Of a stretch of 64,000 bases of DNA, positions 10,137-19,053 are shown in pieces. Each line of letters begins with the position of its first letter. The stretch's first letter is position 1. The DNA lies in contig NZ_CP071060.1 in assembly GCF_017161445.1 (NCBI RefSeq), positions 2,108,001 through 2,172,000 on the forward strand, given 5' to 3'. The position numbers and the translations under genes are program-made. Under the pieces are notes generated by a model. That model saw nothing but the letters and a program-made list of their open reading frames with translations. It was not told the origin of the DNA and searched no databases. Source of the DNA: Niveibacterium microcysteis. GTDB lineage: Bacteria; Pseudomonadota; Gammaproteobacteria; Burkholderiales; Rhodocyclaceae.

Positions 10137-10889
10137 ATGAGCCTCGAGTGGATGGTTCTGCTGCTGGCCGCTTTGCTTGCCGGCGGGCTCAACGCAGTGG
10201 CCGGGGGCGGGAGCTTTCTCACGCTGCCAGCGCTGGTTTTCGCGGGCGTGCCGCCGGTCGCGGCGAATGCGTCCGGCACGCTTGCGCTGCTGCCGGGCTA
10301 CGTCGCGAGCACGCTGGGCTTCCGCCGCGAGTTGGGGAGTCTCGACCGCCGGCGGCTCGGCTTGACCCTGCTGTTAAGCCTTGTAGGCGGTGCGGCGGGT
10401 GCCGGGCTGCTGTTGATCACGCCGAATGCCGCATTCCAACGCATCGTGCCCTGGCTCCTGCTGTTGGCGACGCTGCTGTTCGCGCTGGCGCCCTGGTTGT
10501 TGGCGTGGCTCGCGCGGCGTGGCAAGGGCGAGGCGGGTGCGGGCGCGGCGGCGGCAGGCGTCGCCATCGTGTCGGTGTACGGCGGCTATTTCAACGGCGG
10601 CCTTGGGATTCTGTTGCTCGCGATGTATGGCTTGCTTGGGGAGCGCAGCCTGAATCGCGCCAATGCGCTGAAGAACCTGGTGTCGGCGGTGCTGACCACG
10701 ATTGCAGCCGTGCTCTATGCACTGGGCGGTGTCGTTGTGTGGCAGAAGGCGCTGCCGATGATGGTCGCAGCGGTGATCGGTGGCTACCTCGGCGCGCGTC
10801 TGGGGCGTCGGCTTCCGCCGCCGATACTGCGGTCGGCGATCGTGCTGACGGGCATCGTAATGGCGGCGCTATTTTTCGCCCGAGGCTGA
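10137..10889 (+). CDS. TauE/SafE family sulfite/organosulfur exporter-like membrane protein
   Basis: This 250-aa integral membrane protein has about seven to eight hydrophobic segments. The N-terminal block LLAGGLNAVAGGGSFLTLPAL and the mid-protein block YGGYFNGGLGILLLAM are the two conserved half-repeats of the TauE/SafE (DUF81) family. Members are thought to export sulfite, sulfoacetate or related small anions. The substrate cannot be read from sequence. It starts one base after the preceding 71-aa gene ends, so it probably shares the glpD-glpK transcript, though a metabolic link to glycerol is not obvious. Confidence 0.88.
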   Translation: MSLEWMVLLLAALLAGGLNAVAGGGSFLTLPALVFAGVPPVAANASGTLALLPGYVASTLGFRRELGSLDRRRLGLTLLLSLVGGAAGAGLLLITPNAAFQRIVPWLLLLATLLFALAPWLLAWLARRGKGEAGAGAAAAGVAIVSVYGGYFNGGLGILLLAMYGLLGERSLNRANALKNLVSAVLTTIAAVLYALGGVVVWQKALPMMVAAVIGGYLGARLGRRLPPPILRSAIVLTGIVMAALFFARG

Positions 10890-10943
10890 CATGGGCCGAG
10901 CAGCCTGCTAGATTGACAGCCTGTTCCCCGAGGAGGCTGCCCC

Positions 10944-11120
10944 ATGAAATCAATGTATTCCCTTGCCTGCGTTGCAGCCTTGCTGCTGTCGGCGCCCGCA
11001 TTTGCCTGCCCCGGTGGTGACATGGCCGACCACAAGGCTAGCGCAGACGCCAAGAAATCCGCTTCGACGAAGTCGCCGAGCAAAACGGCAGACAAGAAAA
11101 CCGACGCAAAAAAGAGCTGA
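10944..11120 (+). CDS. Small secreted Lys/Ser/Asp-rich peptide
   Basis: This 58-residue open frame has a perfect AGGAGG (10931-10936) seven bases before its ATG. Residues 1-21 form a textbook Sec signal peptide: MK, a hydrophobic core (SLACVAALLLSAP) and AFA-C as cleavage site. The mature 37 residues begin CPGGDMADHKA and then become highly charged and repetitive in Lys, Ser, Ala, Asp and Thr (for example KKSASTKSPSKTADKK). A Cys right after the signal could indicate a lipoprotein, but AFA-C is a poor lipobox. It sits between the exporter gene and a strong terminator. I do not recognise a family. A periplasmic polycationic or metal-binding peptide is possible. Confidence 0.72.
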   Translation: MKSMYSLACVAALLLSAPAFACPGGDMADHKASADAKKSASTKSPSKTADKKTDAKKS

Positions 11121-11138
11121 GCATTCGCGCTCAGATGC

Positions 11139-11168
11139 AAAAAGGGCCGCTGTCTGCGGCCCTTTTTC
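11139..11168. terminator. Bidirectional intrinsic terminator
   Basis: Perfect 10-bp stem AAAGGGCCGC (11141-11150) and GCGGCCCTTT (11156-11165), loop TGTCT, with A-run before and T-run after. It separates the convergent small-peptide gene and panB and works in both directions. Confidence 0.92.
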
Positions 11169-11175
11169 TTTGTGT

Positions 11176-11991
11176 TCAGTAAGTGTGTTCCGGTGCCGGG
11201 AAGCTGCCGTCCTGCACCGCAGCCACATAGCGTGCGACGGCATCGTCGATGGTGCTCGCACCGTCCATGAAGTTACGCACGAAACGCGCCTTGCGGCCGG
11301 GGAAGATGCCCAGCATGTCATGCAGCACCAGGACCTGGCCATCGGTGTCCTTGCCGGCGCCGATGCCGATCGTCGCCATCGTGGTGAGGGCGGCCGTCAA
11401 TTCGGCGGCGACCGACGCAGGCACCATTTCCAGCACCACGAGCGCCGCGCCGGCCGCTTCCAGCGCCAGCGCGTCGCTGATCAACTGGCGTGCGCCTTCT
11501 TCGGTACGGCCTTGTACCCGGTAGCCGCCGAGCTGATTGACCGCTTGCGGTGTGAGCCCGATGTGCGCGCATACCGGAATGCCGCGTTCGACCAGGAAGC
11601 GCACGGTTTCCGCCATGTAGGCGCCGCCTTCCAGCTTGACCATATGTGCGCCGGCGGCCATCAACGGCGCCGCATTGCGCAGCGCTTGCTGCGGACTCTC
11701 CTGGTAGCTGCCGAAGGGCATGTCCGCCACGATCATCGGCCGCTTGCTGCCGCGCGCGACGCACTGCGTGTGATAGACCATGTGTTCGAGGGTGACCGGC
11801 AGTGTGGTGCTCTGGCCTTGCAATACGTTGCCGAGCGAGTCGCCGACCAGCAAGACGTCGACGCCGTTGCGCTCGAGCAAAGCGGCAAAGCTGGCGTCGT
11901 AGCAGGTCAGCATCGCGATCTTGCGACCTTCTGCCCGCATTTTCGCGAGCTCATGGAGGGTCACTGGGCGGTCGTTCTGGAGATAGGTCAT
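11176..11991 (-). CDS. panB: 3-methyl-2-oxobutanoate hydroxymethyltransferase
   Basis: This 271-aa enzyme makes ketopantoate from alpha-ketoisovalerate and 5,10-methylene-tetrahydrofolate, the first committed step to pantothenate and CoA. The sequence has the PanB blocks [33 protein letters not shown] (Mg-binding Asp), [17 protein letters not shown] and [12 protein letters not shown], and the expected length and TIM-barrel layout. It is the last gene of a minus-strand cluster with a deoxynucleoside kinase and folK upstream. The usual partner panC is not next to it. Confidence 0.96.
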   Translation of the reverse strand: MTYLQNDRPVTLHELAKMRAEGRKIAMLTCYDASFAALLERNGVDVLLVGDSLGNVLQGQSTTLPVTLEHMVYHTQCVARGSKRPMIVADMPFGSYQESPQQALRNAAPLMAAGAHMVKLEGGAYMAETVRFLVERGIPVCAHIGLTPQAVNQLGGYRVQGRTEEGARQLISDALALEAAGAALVVLEMVPASVAAELTAALTTMATIGIGAGKDTDGQVLVLHDMLGIFPGRKARFVRNFMDGASTIDDAVARYVAAVQDGSFPAPEHTY

Positions 11992-12105
11992 CGTGGGACT
12001 TCCTGGCTGCGGGCGCGTTGCGGATCCATGCGGATTGCCGGGTCCGGAGGGCTGCCCGCCGATCGGGCCGGCAACCTGCGTCCTTGCGTTAGGGCGGTGG
12101 ATGGA

Positions 12106-12741
12106 TTACTGGGCGTAGCCGAAGAATTCGCGGTAGCTGCGCATGGCGGTCAGGCGTTCAACCAGCAGTTCGAAATCGTCGTCGTGATCGACCGGGTTGA
12201 GCACCTCGGCATTCACGATGAACAGCGGTGCGGCGTCGTACTGATGGAAGAAGCTCGCGTAGCGTTCGGAAACGTTGGCGAGGTAACTCTCGGTGATGTT
12301 GCGCTCGGCGCCGACGCCGCGCTTGCGTACGCGATCCATCAGGATTTCGGGCTGCGCCTGCAGGTAGATCACCAGGTCGGGCCGCGGAATCTGCGGCTGC
12401 AGCGTGGCGTAGAGCCGCTGATAGAGCCGCTCTTCGTCTGCGCCCAAGGTGAGGCCGGCGAACAGCGGATCCTTTTCGATCAGGAAATCCGACACCACAC
12501 GCCGATCAGCCGGGTGATTGGCGAATTGCGTCAGCAGATCGTGCCGCTGGTACAGGAACGAGACCTGCGTCGCCAGCGCCCAACGATCCATGTTGTCGTA
12601 GAAGCGTTCAAGGAACGGATTCAGCTCGGGTTGTTCGAGCATCAGATCGGCATCGAGCCGGCGTGCGAGCCGCTGTGCGAAGCTGGTCTTGCCAGCACCG
12701 ATCGGACCTTCCACGACGATATGGCGCGCCTTGTCGAGCAT
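12106..12741 (-). CDS. Deoxynucleoside kinase (deoxyadenosine/deoxyguanosine kinase type)
   Basis: This P-loop kinase of the dNK family salvages deoxynucleosides to dNMPs. The sequence opens MLDKARHIVVEGPIGAGKTS with Walker A GPIGAGKT around residues 13-20. Later come the DRWALATQVSFLYQRHDLL block and the ERxY/Arg-rich LID area (VRKRGVGAERNITESYL). I chose the ATG at 12741, giving 211 aa, which matches the family. The frame extends upstream to 12942, but that part overlaps folK and lacks kinase character. The order folK-dNK-panB is common in betaproteobacteria. Confidence 0.9.
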   Translation of the reverse strand: MLDKARHIVVEGPIGAGKTSFAQRLARRLDADLMLEQPELNPFLERFYDNMDRWALATQVSFLYQRHDLLTQFANHPADRRVVSDFLIEKDPLFAGLTLGADEERLYQRLYATLQPQIPRPDLVIYLQAQPEILMDRVRKRGVGAERNITESYLANVSERYASFFHQYDAAPLFIVNAEVLNPVDHDDDFELLVERLTAMRSYREFFGYAQ

Positions 12742-12835
12742 GCTGTCCTGCGTCCTGAACTGTTGATTTAGACCTCGCCAAGCATACACAAGCCGGCCGT
12801 TCGCTGCTTTGACATGCTGGCGCCATGCGGCGTAC

Positions 12836-13324
12836 TTACTCGATCCGCTCGATTCTTTGATCCCGCACCGATGGCAGCAGGGCCGAAACGCGGCCGTGGC
12901 CGGGCAGGCGCAGGTCGGGGTCGATCTCGGCCAGCGGCACAAGCACGAAAGCGCGTTGGTGCATGCGTGGGTGCGGTAGGATCAGTTCCGGGGTGTCGAG
13001 CGTGATGTCGCCGTAGAGCAGCAGATCGAGGTCAAGCGTGCGCGGCGCATTGCGGAAACTGCGTTCGCGGCCGTTGCTGGTCTCGATCGTTTGCAGTGCA
13101 CGCAGCAAGGACAGCGGTTCCAGGCCGGTGTCGAGCGCCGCGACGGCGTTCCAGTAGTCGGGCTGGCCCGGGGCATCGACCGGAGCGGTGCGGTAGTGCG
13201 ACGAGCGCGCCACCAGCCGGCTTTGCGGCAGGCGCGCAAGCGATTCGAATGCGCGATCGAGCGCCGCGCGTGGTTCGCCAAGGTTGGCGCCCAGCGCGAC
13301 CCAGGCGCGCACCAGCGGAATCAT
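12836..13324 (-). CDS. folK: 2-amino-4-hydroxy-6-hydroxymethyldihydropteridine pyrophosphokinase
   Basis: This 162-aa HPPK transfers pyrophosphate from ATP to the pterin alcohol in folate synthesis. Family motifs in order are WVALGANLGEPRAALDRA, SSHYRTAPVDAPGQPDYWNAV, ERSFRNAPRTLDLDLLLYGD (catalytic Arg and Asp pair) and LPHPRMHQRAFVLVPL. It overlaps the end of pcnB by four bases, so the two are coupled. With pabBC at 5-6.5 kb, the window holds two separate folate steps. Confidence 0.96.
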   Translation of the reverse strand: MIPLVRAWVALGANLGEPRAALDRAFESLARLPQSRLVARSSHYRTAPVDAPGQPDYWNAVAALDTGLEPLSLLRALQTIETSNGRERSFRNAPRTLDLDLLLYGDITLDTPELILPHPRMHQRAFVLVPLAEIDPDLRLPGHGRVSALLPSVRDQRIERIE

Positions 13325-14679
13325 TCCTTGCCTGACGCGGCGTTGTCGGCGGCACCGCCCGGTTTGCGGCGACGGCGGCGACGCTTCTTGGCAATGCCGT
13401 CGCGGTCGGGCACCAGCATGGTCTCGCGCGAATCCGGATTGGCGTCGGCAAAATCATTCCACCATTCGGCGAGTTCCATCGGCACTTCGCCGCTCAGCGC
13501 GCGCAGCCGCAGGAAGTCGTAACCAGCGCGATAGCGCGGCTGTTCGAGCAGGCGATGTGGCGCCTTGCCTGCGCGCCGCTCGAAGCGCGGCTGCAGGGCC
13601 CAGATTTCCTTGATGTCGGCCGAAATCTTGCGAGTGATCGCAAGCTTCTCGGCTTGCTGATCCAGCACCTCCGACATCGCGTCGAAGAGCGCGGCCTGCG
13701 AGGGCTCGCCGCGTGCCTTGCGTGCTTCCCAACTGGCCAGTGCTTCGTGCCACAGCAGGGTGGCGAACAGGAAACCGGGCGATACCGGTTTGCCGGCACG
13801 CACGCGATCGTCGGTGTTCTCCAGCGCAAGCCAGACGAAACGCTCGCCCATCGGCTGCTGAAGGATCACGTCCAGCAAGGGCAGCAGGCCGGTATGCAGG
13901 CCTTCCTCGCGCAACTGCTTGAGGCACGCGACGGCGTGTCCGCTGGTCAGCAGCTTGAGCATTTCGTCGAACAGCCGGGCCGGCGGTACGTTTTCGAGCA
14001 GCTCGGCCAGTTCCAGGATCGGCTTGCGCGCGGCAGGGTCGATGACCAAGCCCAGCTTGGCCGCCATGCGCACTGCGCGAAGCATGCGCACCGGGTCTTC
14101 GCGGTAGCGGGTGACCGGGTCGCCGATCATGCGCAGCGTCTTCTGCTTGAGGTCGCCGACGCCGTGGTGATAGTCGATCACCGTTTCGCTGCTCGGGTCG
14201 TAGTACAGCGCGTTGATCGTGAAATCGCGTCGCGTCGCGTCTTCGGCCTGCGAGCCCCACACGTTGTCGGCGAGGATGCGGCCGTGTTCGTCGGTGTTGG
14301 TGTCTTCGCTCTGCGACGCGCGGAAGGTGGAGACTTCGATCGTTTCTGGCCCGCTCATCACATGCACGATGCGGAAGCGGCGGCCGATGATGCGCGAGCG
14401 GCGGAACAGCTCGCGCACCTGATCGGGCGTGGCATCGGTGGCGACGTCGTAATCCTTCGGCGTGATGCCGGCGATCAGGTCGCGTACTGCGCCGCCCACA
14501 ACGAAGGCCTTGAAACCCGCTTCCTGCAGCGTGCCGCATACACGCCGGGACGCCGGCGAAATGCGATCGCGCGTAATGCCGTGCTGGGCAACCGGAATGA
14601 TGGCCGGTTCGATGGAGCGAAGCGCGGTGGCGGTTACCGGATCGCGGCGGAAAACACGGCGCAGAAGCTTGCGGATCAT
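13321..14679 (-). CDS. pcnB: Poly(A) polymerase I
   Basis: This 452-aa nucleotidyltransferase adds 3' poly(A) tails that trigger RNA decay. The catalytic block is FVVGGAVRDLIAGITPKDYDVATDATP, with GG and DYD metal-binding residues, followed by RDFTINALYYD and DPVRMLRAVRMAAKLGL. The C-terminus ends in a very basic tail (KKRRRRRRKPGG) expected for RNA binding. I chose the ATG at 14679 (MIRKLLRRVFRR), which matches family starts. The frame has another possible start at 14745 overlapping the upstream phosphatase stop and adding 22 residues, which cannot be excluded. Confidence 0.93.
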   Translation of the reverse strand: MIRKLLRRVFRRDPVTATALRSIEPAIIPVAQHGITRDRISPASRRVCGTLQEAGFKAFVVGGAVRDLIAGITPKDYDVATDATPDQVRELFRRSRIIGRRFRIVHVMSGPETIEVSTFRASQSEDTNTDEHGRILADNVWGSQAEDATRRDFTINALYYDPSSETVIDYHHGVGDLKQKTLRMIGDPVTRYREDPVRMLRAVRMAAKLGLVIDPAARKPILELAELLENVPPARLFDEMLKLLTSGHAVACLKQLREEGLHTGLLPLLDVILQQPMGERFVWLALENTDDRVRAGKPVSPGFLFATLLWHEALASWEARKARGEPSQAALFDAMSEVLDQQAEKLAITRKISADIKEIWALQPRFERRAGKAPHRLLEQPRYRAGYDFLRLRALSGEVPMELAEWWNDFADANPDSRETMLVPDRDGIAKKRRRRRRKPGGAADNAASGKE

Positions 14680-14737
14680 TGGGTGGCTATTCGTCTTTTT
14701 CTTTGAAAAATCCACTAATTGTAACAGCTGGGGCGGA

Positions 14738-15403
14738 TTAACCACGCAGGCTCAGGATCTTCCAGCCATGGCGCTCGGCGTGTGCGCGCAAGGTTGGGTC
14801 CGGATCAACCGCGACCGGGTCGCTGACGCGCTCCAGCAGGGGCAGGTCGTTGCGCGAATCGCTGTAGAACCAGGTGCGCTCGAAACTGCCCCAGTGCAGG
14901 CCCATCGATTCGAGCCAGTTTTCCACGCGCTCGATCTTGCCTGCCTGGAAGGCGGGTGTGCCGCGCGGCGCGCCGGTGAATTCGCCAGCTTCCTGGGCCG
15001 GCGTGGTGGCAACCATGTGCGGTACGCCCAGCTTGCGCACGATCGGGCCGGTGACGAAGGCATTGGTGGCCGTGACCACCGCGCACATGTCGCCCGCGGC
15101 GATGTGCTGGTCGACCAGCGCCTGGGCTGCGGGCAGCCACATGCCGTCGACCCGCTCGCGCATGAACTGCTCGTGCAAGACTTCGAGTTCAGCGCGAGGG
15201 CGCTTGGCAAGGGGCCCGAGCGCGAACGCGAGGTATTCGAAGATGTTCATCGTGCCGGCTTTGTACTGCTCGTAAAACTCGGCATTGCGCGCTTCGTACT
15301 CGGTGCGGTCGACCAGACCGTGATCGACGATGAACTGACCCCACTCATAGTCGCTGTCGCCAGCGAGCAGTGTGTTGTCGAGATCGAACAGCGCGAGATT
15401 CAT
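14738..15403 (-). CDS. HAD-family phosphatase, phosphoserine phosphatase-like (HAD-IB)
   Basis: This 221-aa haloacid-dehalogenase hydrolase opens with LALFDLDNTLLAGDSD, where the two Asp of DLDNT form the nucleophile and acid/base. It also carries MCAVVTATNAFV as motif II and FYSDSRNDLPLLERVSDPVAVDPD as motif IV. A helical cap lies between residues 20 and 90. This group (SerB-related HAD-IB) acts on small phosphomonoesters, and the exact substrate is not readable. In betaproteobacteria it is regularly placed between hda and pcnB, as here, and overlaps hda by four bases. Confidence 0.9.
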   Translation of the reverse strand: MNLALFDLDNTLLAGDSDYEWGQFIVDHGLVDRTEYEARNAEFYEQYKAGTMNIFEYLAFALGPLAKRPRAELEVLHEQFMRERVDGMWLPAAQALVDQHIAAGDMCAVVTATNAFVTGPIVRKLGVPHMVATTPAQEAGEFTGAPRGTPAFQAGKIERVENWLESMGLHWGSFERTWFYSDSRNDLPLLERVSDPVAVDPDPTLRAHAERHGWKILSLRG

Positions 15404-16089
15404 GAATCCTCCGGCGGGTACTGCTCGCCCTGCATCAGGTCACGCAGCAGGGGCAGGGTGGGGTTGCGGTGGCGGGCCAGCGACACGTCGTCAAGCTGAT
15501 CGATGGCCGCGAGCAGTGAGGGCAGATCGCGGCGCCCGTGCCGCAGCAGCCAGCCGATCAGGTCCGGCTCGAGCATCAGGCCTCGGCTCAGCCCGTAGAG
15601 CGCCAGCATCTCTTGCTTCTGGCCGTCATCGAGCGCCTTGAGTTCGAAGATCAAGCACTGGCCGATGCGCGTTCGAACGTCTTCGCGCAGCCGCAGGCCC
15701 GAAGGCGGCACCTTGCCGGCGATCAGCAAGGCGCATTGGCGGGCGGGGGCGCGGATGAAGGCGCGAAACAGCGCGGCAGCGCCTGCGGCGTCCAGATCCT
15801 GCGCGTTGTCGACGCACAGCAGCCCGCGTTCGGGCAGTGGGTAGTCGGCATCTTCGACAACCGGGCCGGCGAGGGCCGCTTCGCGCCCGGCCGCGCGCGT
15901 TTCAGCCAGCGCGGCCGCCAGCAGATGGCTGCAGCCGCTGCCGGATTCACCCCACAGATAGACGGCCGCCGGCTGCCCGAAGCTCGCGAGCAGGCGGACA
16001 GTGTCGAGCGCTTCGCCATTCGCGCCGACGACGAAGTTGTCGAAGCGTGGCGTGCGCTCCGGGCGCAGGTCTAGGGTGAGTTGTCTCAC
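15400..16089 (-). CDS. hda: DnaA regulatory inactivator Hda
   Basis: This 229-aa DnaA-like AAA+ protein works with the DNA-loaded beta clamp to make DnaA-ATP hydrolyse ATP and so limits replication initiation. I chose the GTG at 16089 because it gives (V)RQLTLDL at the N-terminus. QLTLDL is a good match to the clamp-binding hexapeptide of Hda. The P-loop is degenerate (WGESGSGCSHLL, no Lys), as in other Hda proteins, and LLCVDNAQDL fills the Walker B position. The open frame continues upstream to 16824, but that part overlaps mgtC on the other strand and is not Hda-like. Two groups of DnaA-box-like sites occur elsewhere in this window. Confidence 0.9.
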   Translation of the reverse strand: MRQLTLDLRPERTPRFDNFVVGANGEALDTVRLLASFGQPAAVYLWGESGSGCSHLLAAALAETRAAGREAALAGPVVEDADYPLPERGLLCVDNAQDLDAAGAAALFRAFIRAPARQCALLIAGKVPPSGLRLREDVRTRIGQCLIFELKALDDGQKQEMLALYGLSRGLMLEPDLIGWLLRHGRRDLPSLLAAIDQLDDVSLARHRNPTLPLLRDLMQGEQYPPEDS

Positions 16090-16266
16090 GGCGGGGGCTG
16101 TGTGCGGCGAGGCCGCGACGGTTTCGAGTGGGCTGGCGACGGAAAACCCATAACTGTAGACGGGCGAATCGGCTGACTCAACCTGAACGTTTCGGTAAGT
16201 ACCGGCCGCCTTGGCAAAGCGTGCGGCATTTCGCAGGCAAGCCCGTGAATGATTAGGATGGCGGCT

Positions 16267-16992
16267 ATGGAACTCCTCAGTCACCACTGGTCGGCTACAT
16301 TCATCAGCGCGAACGTCTTCGTGCTGCTGCACCTCGTCGCCGCGTGTCTGCTCGGCTCGTTGATCGGTTACGAGCGGTCCTTCCATGGGCGCGCTGCTGG
16401 CATGCGCACTTATGCGCTGGTGTGCCTGGCATCGACCGCGCTGACCGCCGTGCTGGGGTTTCCCGAGGTCTGGTACGGCGGCAAGTTCCCTTTGGGCGGA
16501 GGTGGTGACCCGACGCGTGTGATCCAGGGCATCGTCACTGGCATCGGATTTCTCGGCGCCGGCATGATCGTGCGTGAAGGGCTGACGATCAAGGGCTTGT
16601 CCACCGCAGCGTCGATCTGGGTGACTTCCGCCGTGGGTGTCTTGCTCGGGTTGGGTTTTCACCTCGCGGCGATTGTCTCGGCGATCCTGACGGTTTCGCT
16701 GCTGAGCGGCATGCACTGGCTGGAGCGGCGACTGCCGCGTCAGACCCTGACGCATCTGAATGTGCGTTTTCCACGAGCGCGCACGCCCGACGAGCAAGCG
16801 CTGCGCAATCTGGCCGAGCGGCACGGGTTCTCGCTGCTGGAAACCTCGTATCGGCTTGGTGACGGTGGCAACTACTTCGAATACCAGGTCGCTTTGAAGT
16901 CATACGGCAAGGGCCGCAGTGCGGATCTGGCGCACGATCTGGCGGCGAATGCCGATGTGCTGGAATTCCGGCTATCCCCACAGCGAGACTGA
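16267..16992 (+). CDS. MgtC/SapB family membrane protein
   Basis: This 241-aa protein has about four to five membrane segments in the first 130 residues and a soluble C-terminal ACT-like domain. The signature LGSLIGYERSFHGRAAGMRTYALVCLAS and the later TGIGFLGAGMI and KGLSTAASIWVTSAVGVL are diagnostic for the MgtC/SapB family, linked to Mg2+-limited growth and F-ATPase modulation. Three in-frame ATGs exist at 16249, 16258 and 16267. I prefer the last because AGGA at 16255-16258 is eight bases upstream. It lies four bases before the sirtuin gene start. Confidence 0.9.
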   Translation: MELLSHHWSATFISANVFVLLHLVAACLLGSLIGYERSFHGRAAGMRTYALVCLASTALTAVLGFPEVWYGGKFPLGGGGDPTRVIQGIVTGIGFLGAGMIVREGLTIKGLSTAASIWVTSAVGVLLGLGFHLAAIVSAILTVSLLSGMHWLERRLPRQTLTHLNVRFPRARTPDEQALRNLAERHGFSLLETSYRLGDGGNYFEYQVALKSYGKGRSADLAHDLAANADVLEFRLSPQRD

Positions 16993-16995
16993 GCC

Positions 16996-17784
16996 ATGTT
17001 GTCCAACCTGGAACCCGAACTCTCCGCGATCGCCGCCCATTTGCGTCGGGCGCAGCGCGTGCTGTTCATCACCGGCGCTGGCATCTCAGCGGATTCCGGC
17101 TTGCCCACGTACCGCGGCATCAATGGGCTCTACGACGGTCAGGCGACGGAAGAGGGGCTTGATATCGAAGACATGCTCTCCGGTGAAATGCTCCGCCAAC
17201 GCCCGGATCTGACTTGGAAGTACCTCGCCCAGATCGAGGCCGCATGCCACGGCGCTGCCCCGAATGACGCACACCGCGCGCTGAGCATGATCGAGGCGAG
17301 CGGTACGTATTCGCTGGTGCTGACGCAGAACATTGATGGCCTGCACCATGCTGCGGGCAGCCAGAACCTGATCGAGATTCATGGAAACCTGCGCCGCTTG
17401 CGCTGCCTTCAGTGCGGCGGTCGCGAAACGGTCGATACCTTGATTGGGCGACCACTGCCGCCCGTCTGTCACCACTGTGGCGCGCTGATGCGGCCCGAGG
17501 TGGTGCTCTTCGGCGAACGGCTCGACGAGCGTAACCTCGAACGCCTTTACTCTGAGATCGCCGAGGGCTTCGATCTGGTTTTCAGCATTGGCACCACCAG
17601 CACGTTTCCGTACATCGTGGAGCCGGTTGCCTGGGCGATCCGGGCAGGGGTGCCTACGGTCGAAATCAACCCACAGGAAACCCAGATCAGCCCGTATGTG
17701 CGCTATCGATTGCCACTGCGGGCCGCAGAAGCAATGAGGGCGCTGCTTGCGCGCAGCGCCCTTGGCTTTGACGAGGTCGGCTGA
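16996..17784 (+). CDS. Sir2-family NAD-dependent protein deacylase
   Basis: This 262-aa sirtuin removes acyl groups from lysines using NAD+. The NAD-binding blocks are [27 protein letters not shown] and the catalytic IHGN. Two Cys pairs (CLQC and CHHC) form the structural zinc site, and FGERLDERN and [12 protein letters not shown] complete the Rossmann core. Length and motif set suit a full-length enzyme. It follows mgtC by three bases and runs convergent with purM, separated by only three bases. Whether it works on sugar or acyl-CoA enzymes nearby is unknown. Confidence 0.94.
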   Translation: MLSNLEPELSAIAAHLRRAQRVLFITGAGISADSGLPTYRGINGLYDGQATEEGLDIEDMLSGEMLRQRPDLTWKYLAQIEAACHGAAPNDAHRALSMIEASGTYSLVLTQNIDGLHHAAGSQNLIEIHGNLRRLRCLQCGGRETVDTLIGRPLPPVCHHCGALMRPEVVLFGERLDERNLERLYSEIAEGFDLVFSIGTTSTFPYIVEPVAWAIRAGVPTVEINPQETQISPYVRYRLPLRAAEAMRALLARSALGFDEVG

Positions 17785-17787
17785 GGC

Positions 17788-18897
17788 TTACGCGCGCAGG
17801 TGCAGTTCGTCTGCCGCGTAGGTCAGGGACAGCGGTTCGATCACAACCTGCTTCGGGCCCGCTTCGACGCGGCCAGCCACCCATGCCTCAATGCCTGCCG
17901 CACGCGCGATTTCCGCGGTGCGCTCGGCGTCCTCTGCCGCGACATAGAGCGCAAAACCCGCACCCATGTTCAGGCTGCCGTAGGCTTCGCGGTCGTCGAT
18001 GCCGGCCTTCTCCTGGATGAAGGCGAGGACCGGCGGTACCGGCGGCAGCGTATGGATGCGGTAAGTGAAGCTGCCGGGGTGACGCATGATCTTGCGCCAG
18101 CCATGGCCGGTGATGTTGGCGCAGTAGTGCGGAATGATGCCGGCAGCGAACAGCGCTTCGGTCACCGGCACATACAGCGCGGTAGGGTCCAGAAGCGCTT
18201 CGCCGTAGAGGCGGCCATCCGACAGTTTGCTTGCGTAGCCGTCGGGCAGGCGCTCGACCAGCTTGCGAGCCAGGCTCACGCCATTGGCGTGGATGCCGCT
18301 GGAGGCGAGGAACACGATCGCGTCGCCGTCGGCGAGCTTGTCGCCCAGCGTCAGGTGTTCGCGTGAGCGCACGATGCCAACCGACGAAGCGGCCAGATCG
18401 ATGCGGCCGGCCTCCACCACGCCCGCGAGGGCCGGCGTTTCGCCGCCACCCCAGCTCACCTTGCAGACATCGCAGGCGCGCTGCCAGCCGTTGACCAGGT
18501 CGCGCATGCGTTGCTCGTCAGCAAACCAGTCACTACCGCCCGCCGACCAGTAGGCGTGGATCGACATCGGCGTGGCGCCGACTGTAATCAAATCGTTGAC
18601 GGCCATCGCTATCGTGTCCTGCGCGATGGAGTCGTAGTGCGTACGGCCGGTAATCGGGCGCACGGCATCGGCGACCAATGCCTTGGTGCCGAGGCATTCG
18701 GTGATCGATGCGATCAGCACGCCGCCCACGTCCATCACGTACGCCGATTCGCCACGCGAAGCGGGGATTTCGCTCACGCCGTGCGCGGTGAGGTTACCCT
18801 TTGTGGCACTGGCGGCCTGTTGGGCGAGAATCTTGAGCGGGTCGATCTTGCTGTAGTCGACACCGGCGGCGGTGTAGTCGAGGGGGGTCTGGCTCAT
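17788..18897 (-). CDS. purM: Phosphoribosylformylglycinamidine cyclo-ligase (AIR synthetase)
   Basis: This 369-aa enzyme makes 5-aminoimidazole ribonucleotide from FGAM with ATP in purine synthesis. It starts with the canonical TAAGVDYSKIDPLKILAQ. It then has SRGESAYVMDVGGVLIASI, HYDSIAQDTIAMAVNDLITVGA (substrate site), SWGGGETPALAGVV, ASSGIHANGVSLAR and ANITGHGWRKIMR. Length is slightly above the usual 345-350. A TAGAAT -10-like hexamer lies about 30 bases upstream within an inverted repeat at 18921-18935. Confidence 0.97.
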   Translation of the reverse strand: MSQTPLDYTAAGVDYSKIDPLKILAQQAASATKGNLTAHGVSEIPASRGESAYVMDVGGVLIASITECLGTKALVADAVRPITGRTHYDSIAQDTIAMAVNDLITVGATPMSIHAYWSAGGSDWFADEQRMRDLVNGWQRACDVCKVSWGGGETPALAGVVEAGRIDLAASSVGIVRSREHLTLGDKLADGDAIVFLASSGIHANGVSLARKLVERLPDGYASKLSDGRLYGEALLDPTALYVPVTEALFAAGIIPHYCANITGHGWRKIMRHPGSFTYRIHTLPPVPPVLAFIQEKAGIDDREAYGSLNMGAGFALYVAAEDAERTAEIARAAGIEAWVAGRVEAGPKQVVIEPLSLTYAADELHLRA

Positions 18898-18920
18898 GGC
18901 GGGTCCTGCGCAAATAAGGC

Positions 18921-18935
18921 CGCGATTCTATCGCG
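18921..18935 (-). promoter_or_regulatory. Inverted repeat overlapping a -10-like hexamer upstream of purM
   Basis: CGCGAT, three spacer bases and ATCGCG form a perfect inverted repeat 24 bases before the purM start. On the minus strand the centre reads GATAGAATC, a TAGAAT -10-like hexamer, but I find no matching -35. It could be a regulator site over the promoter or chance in GC-rich DNA. It does not resemble the E. coli PurR box. Confidence 0.35.
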
Positions 18936-19053
18936 ACCGGCACCGCCGCAGCCAGCAACACGCCGGATGGCGATACGCTATGCAAATGCACTAGGGCTTT
19001 GAGGCAGATCGGAGCAGCTTTTAAACGCTTGTTTCAGACTTTTTGTAAATGCA

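Noticed and set aside
10963..12771. 602-residue open frame on the plus strand
   Set aside because: It is antisense to panB and the deoxynucleoside kinase and covers the terminator between genes. Both minus-strand genes are certain.
13555..14706. 383-residue plus-strand frame
   Set aside because: It is antisense to pcnB, which has full catalytic motifs.
16090..16824. N-terminal extension of the hda frame
   Set aside because: It overlaps mgtC on the opposite strand, is His/Arg/Gln-rich and lies before the clamp-binding QLTLDL motif that marks the Hda start.
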